DNA of 64,000 bases from Hermodice carunculata (taxonomy: Eukaryota; Annelida; Polychaeta; Eunicida; Amphinomidae), in the NCBI GenBank assembly GCA_964020975.1, contig OZ026620.1:72226100-72290099 (forward strand), in the 5' to 3' direction. The notes under the pieces are model-generated. The model saw nothing but the letters and a program-made list of their open reading frames with translations. It made no database searches and was not told the DNA's origin. Shown here in pieces: positions 51,285-63,787 of this stretch. Numbering within the stretch: the stretch's first letter is position 1; each line of letters opens with the position of its first letter. The position numbers were made by a program, and so were the translations under genes.

Positions 51285-51480
51285 CATGCGTCGCAGGTCT
51301 ACACGAGGTTGACGTGCATCGCAAGTGGCTCTGACATGCGTCGTAAGTCTACACGAGGTTAACATGCATCGTAAGGGACTCTCACATGCATCGCAAGTGG
51401 CTCTGACATGCGTCGTAAGTCTACGCGAGGTTAACATGCATCGTAAGGGACTCTGACATGCATTGCAAGTAATCCAAAGA
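51285..51480 (+). repeat. Short tandem repeat in the element's leader
   Basis: Words of the form ATGCRTCGYAAG recur about every 27 bases, with a higher-order period of about 82 bases (CTGACATGCGTCGTAAGTCT at 51331 and 51413). It lies between the 5' LTR and the first coding part. Confidence 0.75.
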
Positions 51481-51689
51481 GTGACACCGTGTTACATTTA
51501 TGGACAGTTACCTAGTTTAGCAGGGCTATATCAAGAATACTACGAAAGGTCCATATTCAGTACTGGTATGTGTGAGTAAAAAAAAAGATTTGCTCGTCAG
51601 AGTATCGAGGTATATATGTATATGTAGGTATATGGTCACAATATAAGATTTGGATAACATCTTTCTTTCAGGGGAAATAGTACATCATT

Positions 51690-54600
51690 TATGCATATGC
51701 AATCTTACAAAGGGGTTGTTAGTCATGGTTTGACACACTTGACACACGAAGAAAGTGTAAGTGATTGCCAGCAAACGCCTACAGTTAGGCCTAAAAACAA
51801 ATCAGGTGGAAAAGGTGCAAACAATTCGAAATCAAAAAGGAATTTGAATTGTAATGCTTCAGCGATTGCGGATGATTCACAGCCTATGCGCAAAACATGC
51901 ATATTGTGCAAGCGATCACATCATCTTATGAGGTGCGCTGAATTCAAAGAGGGCAGTTTTCCTGACAGGCTAGCATTTGTTGACAAGCACAAGTTGTGCC
52001 ATAATTGCTTTCGAAACAACCATGCTACCAAAGATTGCAAAAGTTCAAATAGATGTTTTTGCTGTGGAAAATTGCATTCTGCACTTGTGCATACCGATTT
52101 GACATCTACAATGGCTACAAATACAACTAATTGTTTTATGCCTATTGTTAGAGGTCAGATTAATGGTAAGTTGTGGATAAATGCTGCTCTCGATACACTG
52201 TCTAGTAGTACATTCTGCTCGCAGCGATTGGCCGATAAGTTACAATTGAAGGGAGAACATTATTCATACATACTGAAGACAATATCAGGCTCTGAGACAA
52301 AAGCATCCTCACATGTATCTTTTGTAGTTAGTGCATGTTCTGAGAGTATTCACATGTCAGGGGTTAAAGTGGTAGATGACATTCCAATTTGTACAGCTGA
52401 TGTAGATCTAACAAAGTACAAACATCTCCAAGGACTTGATGTTTCTGCGAGTATTAACTGCAATGAAGTAGATCTGCTTATTGGACAAAATTACAGTGAG
52501 GCTTTACTGCCACTGGAGTGTAGACCAGGTCCGCGGGGGAGCCCCTATGGTGTGAGGTATTTGTTTGGTTGGACTGTACACGGGTGTATACAGGATGTCA
52601 CAGTTAGTGATGCAGTGATTTGCAAATTCATTTCTACATCCAATGGCACAGTAAGTTCACCATCAGTAGAACCCATCGCTGATATTAATAAGCTTTGGGA
52701 TATTGAAAATGTATGTTCAATGCGTCCAGGTATGTCTGCTGAAGACAAAAAAGTGATAAATCTGTGGGATAATACATGTAGAAGGGTCAAAGGTCACTAT
52801 GAGTTGCCAATTCCTTGAAGGGATCCAGAAGAAATCGTGCCTAATAACTTGAGCGTTGCTATCAAGCGGCTAGAGAATCTTGTGAAGCGTTTGAACAGAG
52901 ACAATTTGTCTAATAGATATGATGAAGAAATATCGAAGTTGCTAGATTCGGAATATGCAGAGATTGTTCCTGAAAGTGAAGTTCATGATAGTGAGCGTCG
53001 AACATGGTATTTACTGCATCACTGTGTCTTGAATGATAATAAGCCAGGGAAGCTTAGAGTAGTATTTGATTGTGCAGCCAAGTATGATGGAAAGTCGCTT
53101 AATGACAGGTGCATGCAAGGTCCTGATTTGACAAATTAATTACAATTTGTTTTGATCTGTTTCTGATTGCATCAATACGCGGTCCAAGGCGATATTACCA
53201 GTATGTACAACCAAGTGTTGATTCCACACTGTGACAGATATGCATTGCGATTTGTCTGGTACAAGAACGGAAAACTAATTCATATCAGAATGGTATCTCA
53301 TCTGTTTGGAGGGTTTTTTTGTGCCAGCTCCTCAGCTTATGCGTTGTGTAAGACCGTGATTGACAATCCACGTGCTGACCCAATTGTCAAGCAGGCAATT
53401 TTGAAGGCCATGTATGTTGATGACTTGGCCGTATCGGTAGCTAGCGTTGACGAGGCTTACAAAATTATTACTGGTGTGCCAGCCGTGTTGAGTACAGGAG
53501 GATTCCATCTTGCTAAATTTGCTGTCAACGATGAAAATATTATGCAGGAGATTCCCATAAGTCAAAGGGCAAGCGATGTCCATGATTTTTCAGATGATAG
53601 TGTCTGTAGAGCGTTAGGGGTTAAATGGAGAATTATAGGTGATGAATTCTATTTTGAGACACATACAGAGCCAGGTCAGACTATAACACGTAGGATTATG
53701 CTCCGTATTATAGCCTCTATATACGATCCTTTGGGACTTTTTTCGCCTTGGGTGGTGGCTGCGAAGTTGTGTCCTCAACAGGCGACTTGCTTGAATCTGG
53801 ATTGGGATGAGAACGTACCATTTAGTTTAGCGCAGCAGTGGCAGTCATGGATAAAATCGTTAGACAAATTGCAAGATCTTGCCTTTCCAAGATGTTTGAA
53901 GCCTAGTAGTTTTCGACAACGGATACTTCGAGTTCCATATATTTGCTGACACTAGTATGAAGGCCTATGGTGCCGTTGTCTATCTACGGTGCATTAACTT
54001 GAAGGGACAAATCAGCTGTGAACTAGTTATGTCCAAGTCACATGTTTGCCCCACTCGAAAGACGGTGACCCTAGCTCATTTGTAACTTCAAGCGGCAAAA
54101 TGTGCAACTGACCTATTTATCATCATGTCACGTGAGCTTGATCTAGGGGCTGTTCCAGTATATCTTTGGTCTGACAGCATGATAGTTCTTGGTTACATTA
54201 AAAATGAGTCCAGTAGATTTCATATTTTCGTAGCCAATAGAGTGAGTTATATCAGAGAGAATACACTGCCAAGTAGTTGGAGAAAGGTGGCGGGTGATTC
54301 AAATCCTGCCGATATGCTGACTAGGCCTAGATTTTTCACTCAGGAAAATTCAGTGGAGATGTGGCGTAAAGGTCCGTTGTGGTTGAATAAGCTGAATGCA
54401 TTCTGGAGATCGAGTGATGAAGTGTTTCAAGTAAACAAAGAGGATCCTGAAGTGAAGCAAGAAATTTGTCATGACTTGCAGGAGACAGGTACATCAAATG
54501 ACACTTTGCAAAGAATATGTGAGCATTTTTCCGACTGGCATAAGATCATTAAGTCTGTAGCGTGGTTGCGCAGATTTATAGATTGGAAATGTACACACAG

Positions 54601-55935
54601 GGATATATCAGGTGTACTTTCAGTGGAGGAATTTGAAAAGGCCCACGATGTCATAATACGTCATGTTCAACATGTGTCTTTTCAACGTGAAATCGCTAAC
54701 CTGAAAGGTGGATTACCGGTGTTGAAGTCTAGCTCAATAGTCAGCCTTAATCCTTTTTTGGATAAGAAAGGTGTGTTGCGAATTGGAGGGCGTACAGGCA
54801 GCCATCCAATCCTCATTCCACACAGGCATGTAATAGCTCGTGCTATAGCAAGGTATTACCATGTACAGGGACATACTGGTGTCGAATGGACGTTGTCAAA
54901 TATCCGTGAAAGTTATTGGATGACAAAGGCTAGGGCTGTAGTAAAGAGGATCTTAAGACAGTGTGTTACCTGCAAAAAGCTATTTGGCAAACCTATCAAA
55001 CAGTTGATGGCAGACTTGCCTAATGAGAGAATACAACCACATTTGCCAGGCTTTTCATATGTAGGAATAGATTGCTTTGGGTCATTCCTCACTAAGTTTT
55101 ACCGACGTCAAAGGAAAAGATACGGTTGCATTTTTACTATGTTCAAGGGCAGTACACATAGAAATGCTTTATTCTCTTGAGGCAGATTCTTTTCTGAATG
55201 CGCTCAGAAGATTTATCTCTCGTAGAGGTGCACCTATCAAAATCTTTTCAGATAATGGCACGAATTTTGTTAGAGGTGAGCGTGAGCTTCGACATGCTTT
55301 CGAGCATCATGCTAAGAATGCTCTATTACAATTTTGTACGCCAAAAGCCATAGAATGGAAGTTCATTCCTCCTAGGAGTCCACATTATGGTGGAGCTTGG
55401 GAAAGGTTGCTAGGGGTCATAAAGCGTGTTTTGAAGGTTATCATGCCTCATACCGTTAACCTAACGGATGAGATGTTGGCTACATTATTTTGTGAAGTTG
55501 AAGCAATTGTCAATGGTAGACCTCTTACTAAGTTGAGCTCTGACCCTAATGATTTCACACCACTCACTACAAGCATGTTGCTCAATTTAAAATCATGTGA
55601 AATCCCATCAAGCATTGGAAGCCAATCAGATGCTTATCGTTCGCGGTACAGGTATATTCAGCATCTCAGTACTTTACTCTGGGATAAGTGGATACGTTTA
55701 TACCTTCCCACCTTAAATACAAGGTCAAAGTGGAGATTTCCTACCCGTAACATACGAGTCGGCGAGTTAGTGCTTATAGGCTAAAGTGGTATGCCTAGGA
55801 ACATTGGCCATTAGCTATAGTGGATGAGGTTGTCATGTCTAAGGATGGGCGTTTCAGATCTGCTATTCTCAGGACAAGAGTGAGCAAATTGCATAGGCCT
55901 ATAACACAAATTGTTCCTTTGGAAGTTGACATTAA
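51690..55935 (+). mobile_element. Coding part of the BEL/Pao fossil
   Basis: Approximate parts: zinc knuckles 51890-52110 (CILCKRSHH, CHNCFRNNHATKDC), protease region 52130-52520, reverse transcriptase 53160-53480 (MYVDDL), RNase H 53940-54350, integrase zinc-binding region 54820-55000, integrase core 55060-55480 (SDNGTNF), and DUF5641-like end 55500-55930. All lie on the plus strand. It is broken and is treated as a fossil. Confidence 0.9.
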
Positions 55936-56510
55936 TTAAATGAGTTACATGTGCACAAGTGGAAATTATAGTGCTCGGTGGTAATTTTGTTTATTGTCTT
56001 GCGCAAAATTAGATCTGTATATATGTATAGCAGCATATAGGATGTGTATTGCCCAAATCAAAATATGAGGGTGTTATATATATGTAAAGGGTAATAACTA
56101 GTATAGAGATTTTTCTTTTAAGGTTTAGAAAAGGCATCGCATCTTTGTATTTCTCCATCGGGAATATTGCCTTAGGTGAAGAAGGTTATATGTCTCATAG
56201 AGGTGAACAGGTTAGCTTTCTTTAAAAAGTTAGTTCATCCAGTAGCCACGGTGGCGGGGTCATCAGGTTTCTGTAGTCATGGTAAGACTGTCTATGCACC
56301 CGTCTTAAAAAAAGGAGATTTTTCTAAAGATGATACTTCATATGGCTCTTTGTCATATTTTTTCTCTTTACCGGTGAAGTAAAGTAAAGTAAAGTAGTTT
56401 TTTTTCCCTGTATAAAAGGGGGAGATTAAAAGACTACAATGGATTAATATAGCAACCTCTTTGTTTACAAAGAAGGGTTGTATACAGGTTAGATGAGTTT
56501 AAACCCATCT

Positions 56511-56522
56511 AAAAAGGGGGAG
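56511..56522 (+). other. Polypurine tract of the BEL/Pao element
   Basis: AAAAAGGGGGAG immediately abuts the TG start of the 3' LTR, the expected position of a plus-strand primer. Confidence 0.8.
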
Positions 56523-57503
56523 TGTCAGATATAGGTAGATCTGATTTTGGATTAAGCATAGGGCTTTAGTGTCATTTCATTGTTAGGTCATAAATTTATC
56601 CGCGCATCCATATTATAGCATGCACATATTGTAGCGAGTTGTTTAATTTGTGGTTTGTTCTGGTATGATTGCACGATTGTCATTTCAGTCAGCCCATTAG
56701 GTGCCACAGTTTGTATCGAGGTCGGTCTGGTACAATTCCGTTCTTCCGTCCATTCATTAATAGCATTGTCCTATGTGAAATCCAGCCTATTTAGGTTAAG
56801 TTATTTACATATCATTATAAGCTCAGGAAGGTCCGACAGGTTTTGTATGGATAGAATCTTGTTTTACCAGTTTGAGTTGATTGGGGGTGGTTTCCTGATA
56901 TATAAGCAGTTGTGCAAGCCGGTTTCGTCCTTGCCCCATAACATCTTGAAGGATTGAGACGCCTATTTCTTGGGACCGGCTCTGGGCAAGCAGCCTACCC
57001 ATTTTATAATGCTAGGTCTTTGGAATTATTCTACTGTCCACATGTCAACTACATACTCAAGGTTTCGAAGCTTATTGTAAGTATGGTCGGATAATATTTC
57101 GATTTTGATAGTCCGTGAGCTTTGTTGTGCATATTGATAGCAGTTTTGTGAATTATTGAGAGTCAAGACTTAGTTTGTCCACTGTAATTTTAGCGACTTC
57201 AAACCCAAAGGAATAAGGCTTACCGGTGGTATCTGTGCTGAACATGGGGCGATATCGTATACAGCCTTAGGACGCCAAATTTAATTGGTAAGTTTAATGA
57301 AAGAACTAAATTGGTATCGACAAATAATAATGTTAAGACTTGCGCTTTATAGTAATGAATAATTTTAATGTCATGTAAAATGCATTCATATATGCTGCGC
57401 AGGCATGTATCCGCAATTGCTGAACAGGTGGATATATATACAGTGCATGAAGTTCATGATAGAAATATATTATCAAGTATAAAGCGGATTATAAACAGAG
57501 TAG

Positions 57504-57593
<90 letters not shown>

Positions 57594-58462
57594 TAAGTTG
57601 AAATGCTTAGTTTAAGTATAAAATGCATTATGTGGTTCAAAAAGTGTGCATTACATACATTGTATGAGAGAAATGGTAATTATGTCGTTAGAATATTATA
57701 TATTTGCATGATTGGTAAATGTGTTTATCAATAAGGAGAAAAGAAAATGTTTGTTAGTAAAAGCAAACAGAGAAAGTAAGCTGATAGTAAGAATGAGGAT
57801 AAACCGCGAAGCGAGAGGGAGTAAATTGCTAATAAAAATGAGCACAGGTCGCCTATCGAAAAGACGTGAAGGTAGACAGCCTAATCTAGGGTGTGGTTTC
57901 CATGCGTTAATTCATGAATTTCTCAATAGATGGCGTTTACATCGGCAGGCATTACTTGCGATTCGTATGCAAATATCAAATCTTGCATGTTTGTAAAAGT
58001 AAAGTAGTTGAAAAGTGCTTGAAAGTTTGAAAAGCTTTGAAAACGCTTGTATAAGCGTGTGCATGAAAATTGGTATGTGAACGATGGAAATATTAGAATG
58101 GAAAGTTGGCAAAGTTAAAGGTTTAAAATAAAAAAGGTAAATTGATATGGTTAAAAGGTATAATATTTTTGGTGTATGATACATTGTAAAATTATAGTTA
58201 AGACTATACATATAAGTGTATTAAACGTTTGATACAGTTGTGATACATCATGTTAATAATAGTTATGGTACTTATTTTCAGTGTATGTATCCATGCATTC
58301 ATGCAACCAGTAAGTATCAGCGAATTGTAAATCTAGGAAGGAACCTGGATGGCTTTGCTGTATATTGGCGAATGATTCCATGGGTTCAATAAACATATGG
58401 CACCTATCGGCAAAACAAGAAGGCTTCGGTTTTTTGTTGCGTACCGTCCCATGTATATCACA
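56523..58462 (+). repeat. 3' LTR of the BEL/Pao element
   Basis: About 1.94 kb, starting TGTCAGATATAGGTAGATC and ending CATGTATATCACA. It is longer than the 5' LTR mainly through one extra block near its 3' end. It carries the matching (TA)n tract at about 57505-57590. Confidence 0.9.
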
Positions 58463-58689
58463 ATATTTTTTGAGAAATAAAACGGCCAGCAATACCAAAT
58501 GTACCAATAATGTGTATGATATATGTAAAATGATTGTTTTATAATGGCCATTACATGAACACGTACATCAATATACCAGTGCAGACATTTTATACAGACT
58601 AAATCTAGGACATGTGGGCTCATGACGGCCACACTGATATTATTAAGTGTAACTAGCATCCTAGATATTAAAATTGCATTAAACTCATT

Positions 58690-59318
58690 ATTTGGATAAT
58701 AAAAGGTTAGAGAATTGATAAATTTACAGCAAATATTCAGTAGGCCAGAGAATCAATTTTGTACACTTTTGGGTGACCTTCAAGGTCATCGAGGACAAAG
58801 TTAAAGACACTAAATTTTACATGTTGAGAAATAAGAAGGCTAAAAACATTAAATGAACCTCGTGTGTTTCATATAGAGAGTTTCGATATTGCATAATGTT
58901 GATATTTTGAGCCTTCCCAATGTCATGAGGGATTGCATATAAAAAAATAATTTTTGTTATGATGCCCGTGACATTATCAATTGGTATGACCATGCTTAAC
59001 GTACACCAAAATGGTTATGCCATTGATTATATTTTGCAATATATTGTGTGACTTTGAGCTATTTTATAAGGTCGTTAAGCATTTAAAGAAAGGACGCAAA
59101 ATAGAATATATTGATACAGAACACGAAGAACGATGCCAACTGCAGTATTTAATAATGTGTGTTCCTGTGGACGTTTGATGTCGTATCATATGAAAGACCT
59201 TGCTTAATTTCTCAGGGTCATGGAGGGATTGCATCTCAGGATAAGAATTTTTGGTGATCATCATTAGATTATGCCTCAGACTATGCTAGCGGAGCATTTG
59301 GCCCATGGGCCTCTTGTT
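58690..59318 (+). repeat. Array element remnant with 3' stem-loop end
   Basis: Words GGTGACCTTCAAGGTCATCGAGG and TTTCTCAGGGTCATGGAGGG mark diverged units. It ends at 59300-59318 with the palindrome GGCCCATGGGCC directly followed by TCTTGTT, the same terminus type as 13458-13482 and 16414-16436. Confidence 0.7.
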
Positions 59319-60830
59319 ACAATTTTTTGACATTTTACAAAACTGTTTGCTGAATTTCATTCAAATGTAGTGGAAATGTAATGGGTCCTGCTCTGCATCG
59401 AGTTCCAATTCTATACAATATAAAAAAGCAGTCAAAGGGTTGACAGACCTCAAAAGGGGCTCTCGGGCACATGCAGCTTTAGATCATTGATGCACTTGGG
59501 TAACCCGTAGTGGCCTCTTGTTTATTGGTTGTGTTTACATATTTCATGACGAAAACGTCAAAGAACAGATTAAATTTTGCGGATTTTCATAAAAAAGATA
59601 CCCAGCTCCTCAAACGTCAGCATGGCCTGGGCATGACCACGGGACGTCTGGTTTCGCATCTCGGCGTTGATTCAAGGTGGTACTAAGACTGATGGGAAGC
59701 TTGGTGCTCAGCCACCAGGTAACCGATGCCCGACTAGTAAGGGGTCTCATGAGGAAGATCTATGCTCTATTCACGACTCTGAAAATCATGAAAAAAAGCG
59801 TTCGTAGATCTTCATCTCAGTTACAGAAGACCTACCTAAGCAAAAAAGGAGTAGACCTCTATACCCTCCTTTAATAGATGTAGGACAGAACCGTCGAGCG
59901 TAGCGGTAGAGCCTTCAACTAAAAGCTGCAGACCAAAGCTCTTTCTACAACCAAGACCAGTGGTAAGCTGAGACCGTGCATCCTATCGACAGCCTCACTG
60001 TTCACCAGCCACTACCGTTGCACGAGCCGAAGCCAACCAAAACACGCATCACTCCACAAAACTCCAAAATTCACTTTTAACACTGAAGCTTGAGAAAGTT
60101 TAATCAGCGCATGTGAAACCCTACCAGGTCTTACAGCATATGGGAAAAAAGCCACGAAAATATCGATCCTACGCCATTTAATCTGACGCATATCCTTAGG
60201 ACAATGAAGACTCCAGGAGTGTGTGAGTGAAGACTTTGACGTTTAAAAAGACTGAAGACGGTCCCAATGAAAGGTGACCATGAGATTATTTCAAAGGTCA
60301 CAACGCCATTGCAGTCATTTCATTAAAGATCAGCTAACCTCATGATAGTCACAGTCCTCTTGTTAGGAATTTTTTGTGTTTTTGCTAGTTTTGTCTTGTC
60401 CCAAACCACATTTAGATTCTTCCCAAGTGGATGGGAAAGCTTCTGACCTGATCCCCACTAAGTTTGCTCAGTACGTGGTGCTGCTAGAATCTGCTGACGT
60501 TTAACGAATTTTTCAAATTCCATTAACGATAAGGGAACATACACATAATAGCATTGTTGCTGCAGGGATAGCAACACTTTTGTTCCGTAGAAAATTGTTC
60601 AGATAAATAAAATATCTGGATAACTGAATCATGACTATCTGAAATGAGGAGTTTTGTTCCAAGGGATGGGTGTTCAGAAAGTGAAGCATTCAGATTACTG
60701 AGGTTCGTATTAATGAAGTGCCTCGATTTCACGACCGGTACTGTGCGACAGGTTCTTCCAAAAGTCCATCCCGTCTGCCTGGCCACACTGGTTCTCATCT
60801 CGATATCAAAAGAATGCAAAAGCTACACAA
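59319..60830. other. Spacer with repeat ends, no recognised gene
   Basis: Two more CCTCTTGTT words (59514-59522 and 60356-60364) suggest ends of further elements; the second follows a GATCAGCTAACCTCATG stretch. A region at 59570-60240 has several short open frames that match nothing I know. Confidence 0.5.
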
Positions 60831-61400
60831 ACCAACTTTGGTGTATGGCACCTGGTTAAAAATGGGATTACACAGCAACTACCTTGACCTTCTTTCAAGG
60901 TTATACGAGCCACTTTTTTCACTTTTCTGGCATGTTCCTTTGAATCACTATAACTACAGAATTTAAGGAGCCACCCAGCCTAGTGTCTATATAAAAACCT
61001 GTTATGTATAGGTCAGACGGAACAGCTTATAGCGACCTCCACTTTCTTTCAAGGTCACAGGGGTCAACTTTGTCAGTTTTGTGTTAGGTTTATTCTCATC
61101 CCGTTAACTTAATTTAACAAGAGTTATCTGTACTAAATTTGGTGTGTGGAACCCCAATGATGAAGGGCTTGCACGGGGCTACACATGAGCGACCTTGACC
61201 CTCTTCCAAAGTCACCGAGATCGACTTTGTTAATTGCAGCAGTGTCAGCTTAGTAACTTGATAATGATATAAGCGTCCCAGATGAGATTTGGTATATGTG
61301 TTTCTGTAATGGAGTGCCTTGAATGACGTTGCAGAGGAGTGACATTTACCTCATTTCCCAGTTGCATGGCTCTAAACGAGAACATTGGCGCTGAGGTACC
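60831..61400 (+). repeat. Tandem array remnant, ~150-base units
   Basis: Three or four units with ACCTTGACCTTCTTTCAAGG, AAGGTCACAGGGGTCAACTTTG and GAGCGACCTTGACC. Non-coding. Confidence 0.6.
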
Positions 61401-61656
61401 CAGGGCGTAGAACAGCTATTTTATGATATAGCGCCATTCACCATCGCAGCAACTTCCATCATTTTTGCGGCAAAAAAGAATCTGTATCATGCAAAGAGCT
61501 AATTTAATCAAATTTACTGCGTGGATTCCCTTACACATTTTTCAATTGAAGCTAACGAATCAGCAATTGCTAGGTCCATATTAAAACACAACCGATTCCT
61601 GTGTGATAGGGCTCACCACAGGCGCCCGCAATGTTCATTCAGTCAAGCATACATGC

Positions 61657-61980
61657 TAATAAAGGTAGGGTGGGGGTAGAGAGGGTGAATCTAGAATACC
61701 TGTACCGACAATAGCCCACATATGGCCTTATCTGCATTAATGTAATGTGTATTCGTCTGTGCAATCCTTGATAATAGCATTGGGGTGGACCTTGAACCAG
61801 TGCGCCGTTAGATGCAGCTCTGTGTAAGAGCCCCGTCTGGCGACGCAGTGGTTGTAGGCCCAATGATTGACTACACAGATGAATACATACTGCTTTCTTG
61901 CAGAAAAGGCCCATTGTGAGCTATTGCACGTACAGATGCTCTAGGTTCACCCTCTCTACCCTGCAACCCCGCCTATTATC
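61657..61980. repeat. 324-base palindrome (one continuous foldback)
   Basis: Outer arms GGTAGAGAGGGTGAA... and ...TTCACCCTCTCTACC pair. Further in, ATACCTGTAC... pairs with ...GTACAGATGC, TGTATTCGTCTGTG with CACAGATGAATACA, and AACCAGTGCGCCG with CGACGCAGTGGTT. The apex is GCTCT-GTGTA-AGAGC at about 61817-61831, exactly midway. It may be a foldback/MITE or hairpin-RNA locus. Confidence 0.85.
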
Positions 61981-62012
61981 ACCAGGAATGTTTGACTGCC
62001 TGAACATCACAA

Positions 62013-62686
62013 GTCCCGGTAAAAACGTACCCTGGTCACAACGTACCCTCTTTCAAATGTACCAAGGGTACGTTTTGACCAGCGTACGTTTTGACTAGCG
62101 AAAAGGTACCCGGTAAATGTTAAAAGGTAGCCGGTAAATGTTCTTTATTTATTGCTACTATTATTTTCGTCAGTAGTGTCATTTTTGCGTCACAGGGGTT
62201 TCAAACAACAACTGCACGGGCCTACAGATAGAAAGTGTCACGACTTCCCATCGGACAAAGCCGTCTAAAGATGTATATAGCTACACAATGAAAAAGTCGT
62301 ATTTGCTCATGCTTGTTATGTAATTCTGTATTAAATTTATTCTCATGGCTATGGATCTCTAAATTAATGGCATATAAACTCATTTGAATAAAGTTGTATG
62401 TTATTGCGATATGCAGTTGGTGTATCTGTCAGTCTGGCTAAACACAACAGTCGGGGTTTGCATACATTTGTTCTCTCCGTGTCACTGTACATTAAAAATA
62501 TTGTGACTCAATGCTTTTTTTGTAGAATCTGTTGATACCATTTCGTGGAATTGTTATATGATGAAGGAAAGTGGGTTGTTTCCAAGTGTGAAATTGGCAG
62601 CCGGGGTAGGGGACTAGCCGTTAATCCCATCAAAGCAACTTTGTGCATACAGATGCCAGCCTGTGCTAATCTTAAAAAAATTAAGA

Positions 62687-62718
<32 letters not shown>

Positions 62719-63787
62719 AAGGCAGGACCAATGTATCACGGGTTAAAACACGTGCGCTAGAACGCTCAGCAGGACAGGTCTAATTTCTCCACCTCCCCAC
62801 CCCCATCCCAACCCCCTATAACAAATTTCTTGGTAGGCCTATATTCTATTCGAAGTCGCTGGTTTAAATTGGCGGCAGTGCCGTGAATTGTGCTGAGCCA
62901 ACCCAGGATGCTGTCTGGGTCAGATGTTTGAATAAAATAAAAATAGGCTAGAGTTTCAAATAGGAATCTAAGTTACTACTGGCGGATTCATTCAGAGTTT
63001 TATTACAGAAAGTATAAATGTTGCTTTTAAATTGACCTTATGGGCCTAATTAAGGTTCATCTTGAATTTGCCGTTAAATGAAGAACAAGCGAAACAATGA
63101 TGTCATTATAATTATCAGACTAGTATTTAAAAAAAGATTGGTAGCCATTTAGGTTATGGCAAACCATTTCAGGTTTTTAATTTCTAAGTCGAGGGTGGGA
63201 GTAGGGGAAGCACCCCATCCCCCACCCCCAGTTACCTCAACTAGTTTTTCGTCCCATTTATGGTCCAGTTAGGTAGCAGAAGGTACAAGTTACGGTAAGA
63301 TATCATCATAGCCACGTCATTAAAGTTTATGAGATCGAGACTTTCATTTGATTGAAGTTTGATGGTTGTCGCCCGTATGACATGAGAAATTTGAAGCGAG
63401 GGCCAAAATCAAATATAAAGACTATATTAATAATAATGCTATCCCCACACCCCACCCCACCCCTGCCACATCGGCAGAATTCACAAAAACTGCATGAGAA
63501 TCATCCAAAGAAACATCTTAGAAGTATAAATACCAAAAGTTAAAGTGCTACATTATATGGTGTGATCGGAAAAGTTGGTCGGTTGGGCTTATGTATTCAA
63601 ATACATAGTTTTCGGCCATGTTAAACGCGTCACTTTGAATGCCGACATATTCTTACACAAAATAATATGTCGGCATTGAAAAAAAAAATGAAGAACATTT
63701 ATAGGGTACGTTTTCGATGGTCTAAACGTACCCTGGGAACCTTTGAAGGAGGGTACGTTTTCACTAGGGTAAGTTTTGACCCGGATA
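62013..63787. mobile_element. ~1.77 kb segment between ~80-base inverted repeats
   Basis: 62013-62095 (AACGTACCCTCTTTCAAATG, AGGGTACGTTTTGACCAGCG) aligns with the reverse complement of 63703-63787. Each end also has internal inverted GGGTACGTTT/AAACGTACCC words. No transposase was found between them, so it looks non-autonomous. Confidence 0.68.
62691..62718. repeat. (CA)n microsatellite
   Basis: About 14 CA units, inside the segment bounded by the 62013/63787 inverted repeats. Confidence 0.92.

Larger units (their letters stand above)
49398..58462 (+). mobile_element. BEL/Pao-type LTR retrotransposon, full-span fossil
   Basis: Two long direct LTRs (TG...CA ends) bracket an internal region whose pieces read in BEL/Pao order: zinc-knuckle domain, aspartic protease, reverse transcriptase, RNase H, integrase zinc-binding and core domains, and a C-terminal DUF5641-like part. 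Five-base flanks are GTATT and ATATT, an almost matching target duplication. A polypurine tract precedes the 3' LTR. The coding part is broken, with roughly four breaks. LTRs remain very alike, suggesting a fairly recent insertion on a genomic timescale. Confidence 0.92.

Noticed and set aside
50241-57996. Open frames shared by both LTRs, including Ile-Tyr repeats
   Set aside because: They repeat because the LTRs are repeats; the Ile-Tyr parts are TA microsatellite.
59570-60240. Possible transposase-like fragment
   Set aside because: Short frames look faintly protein-like but no motif of a known transposase could be confirmed.
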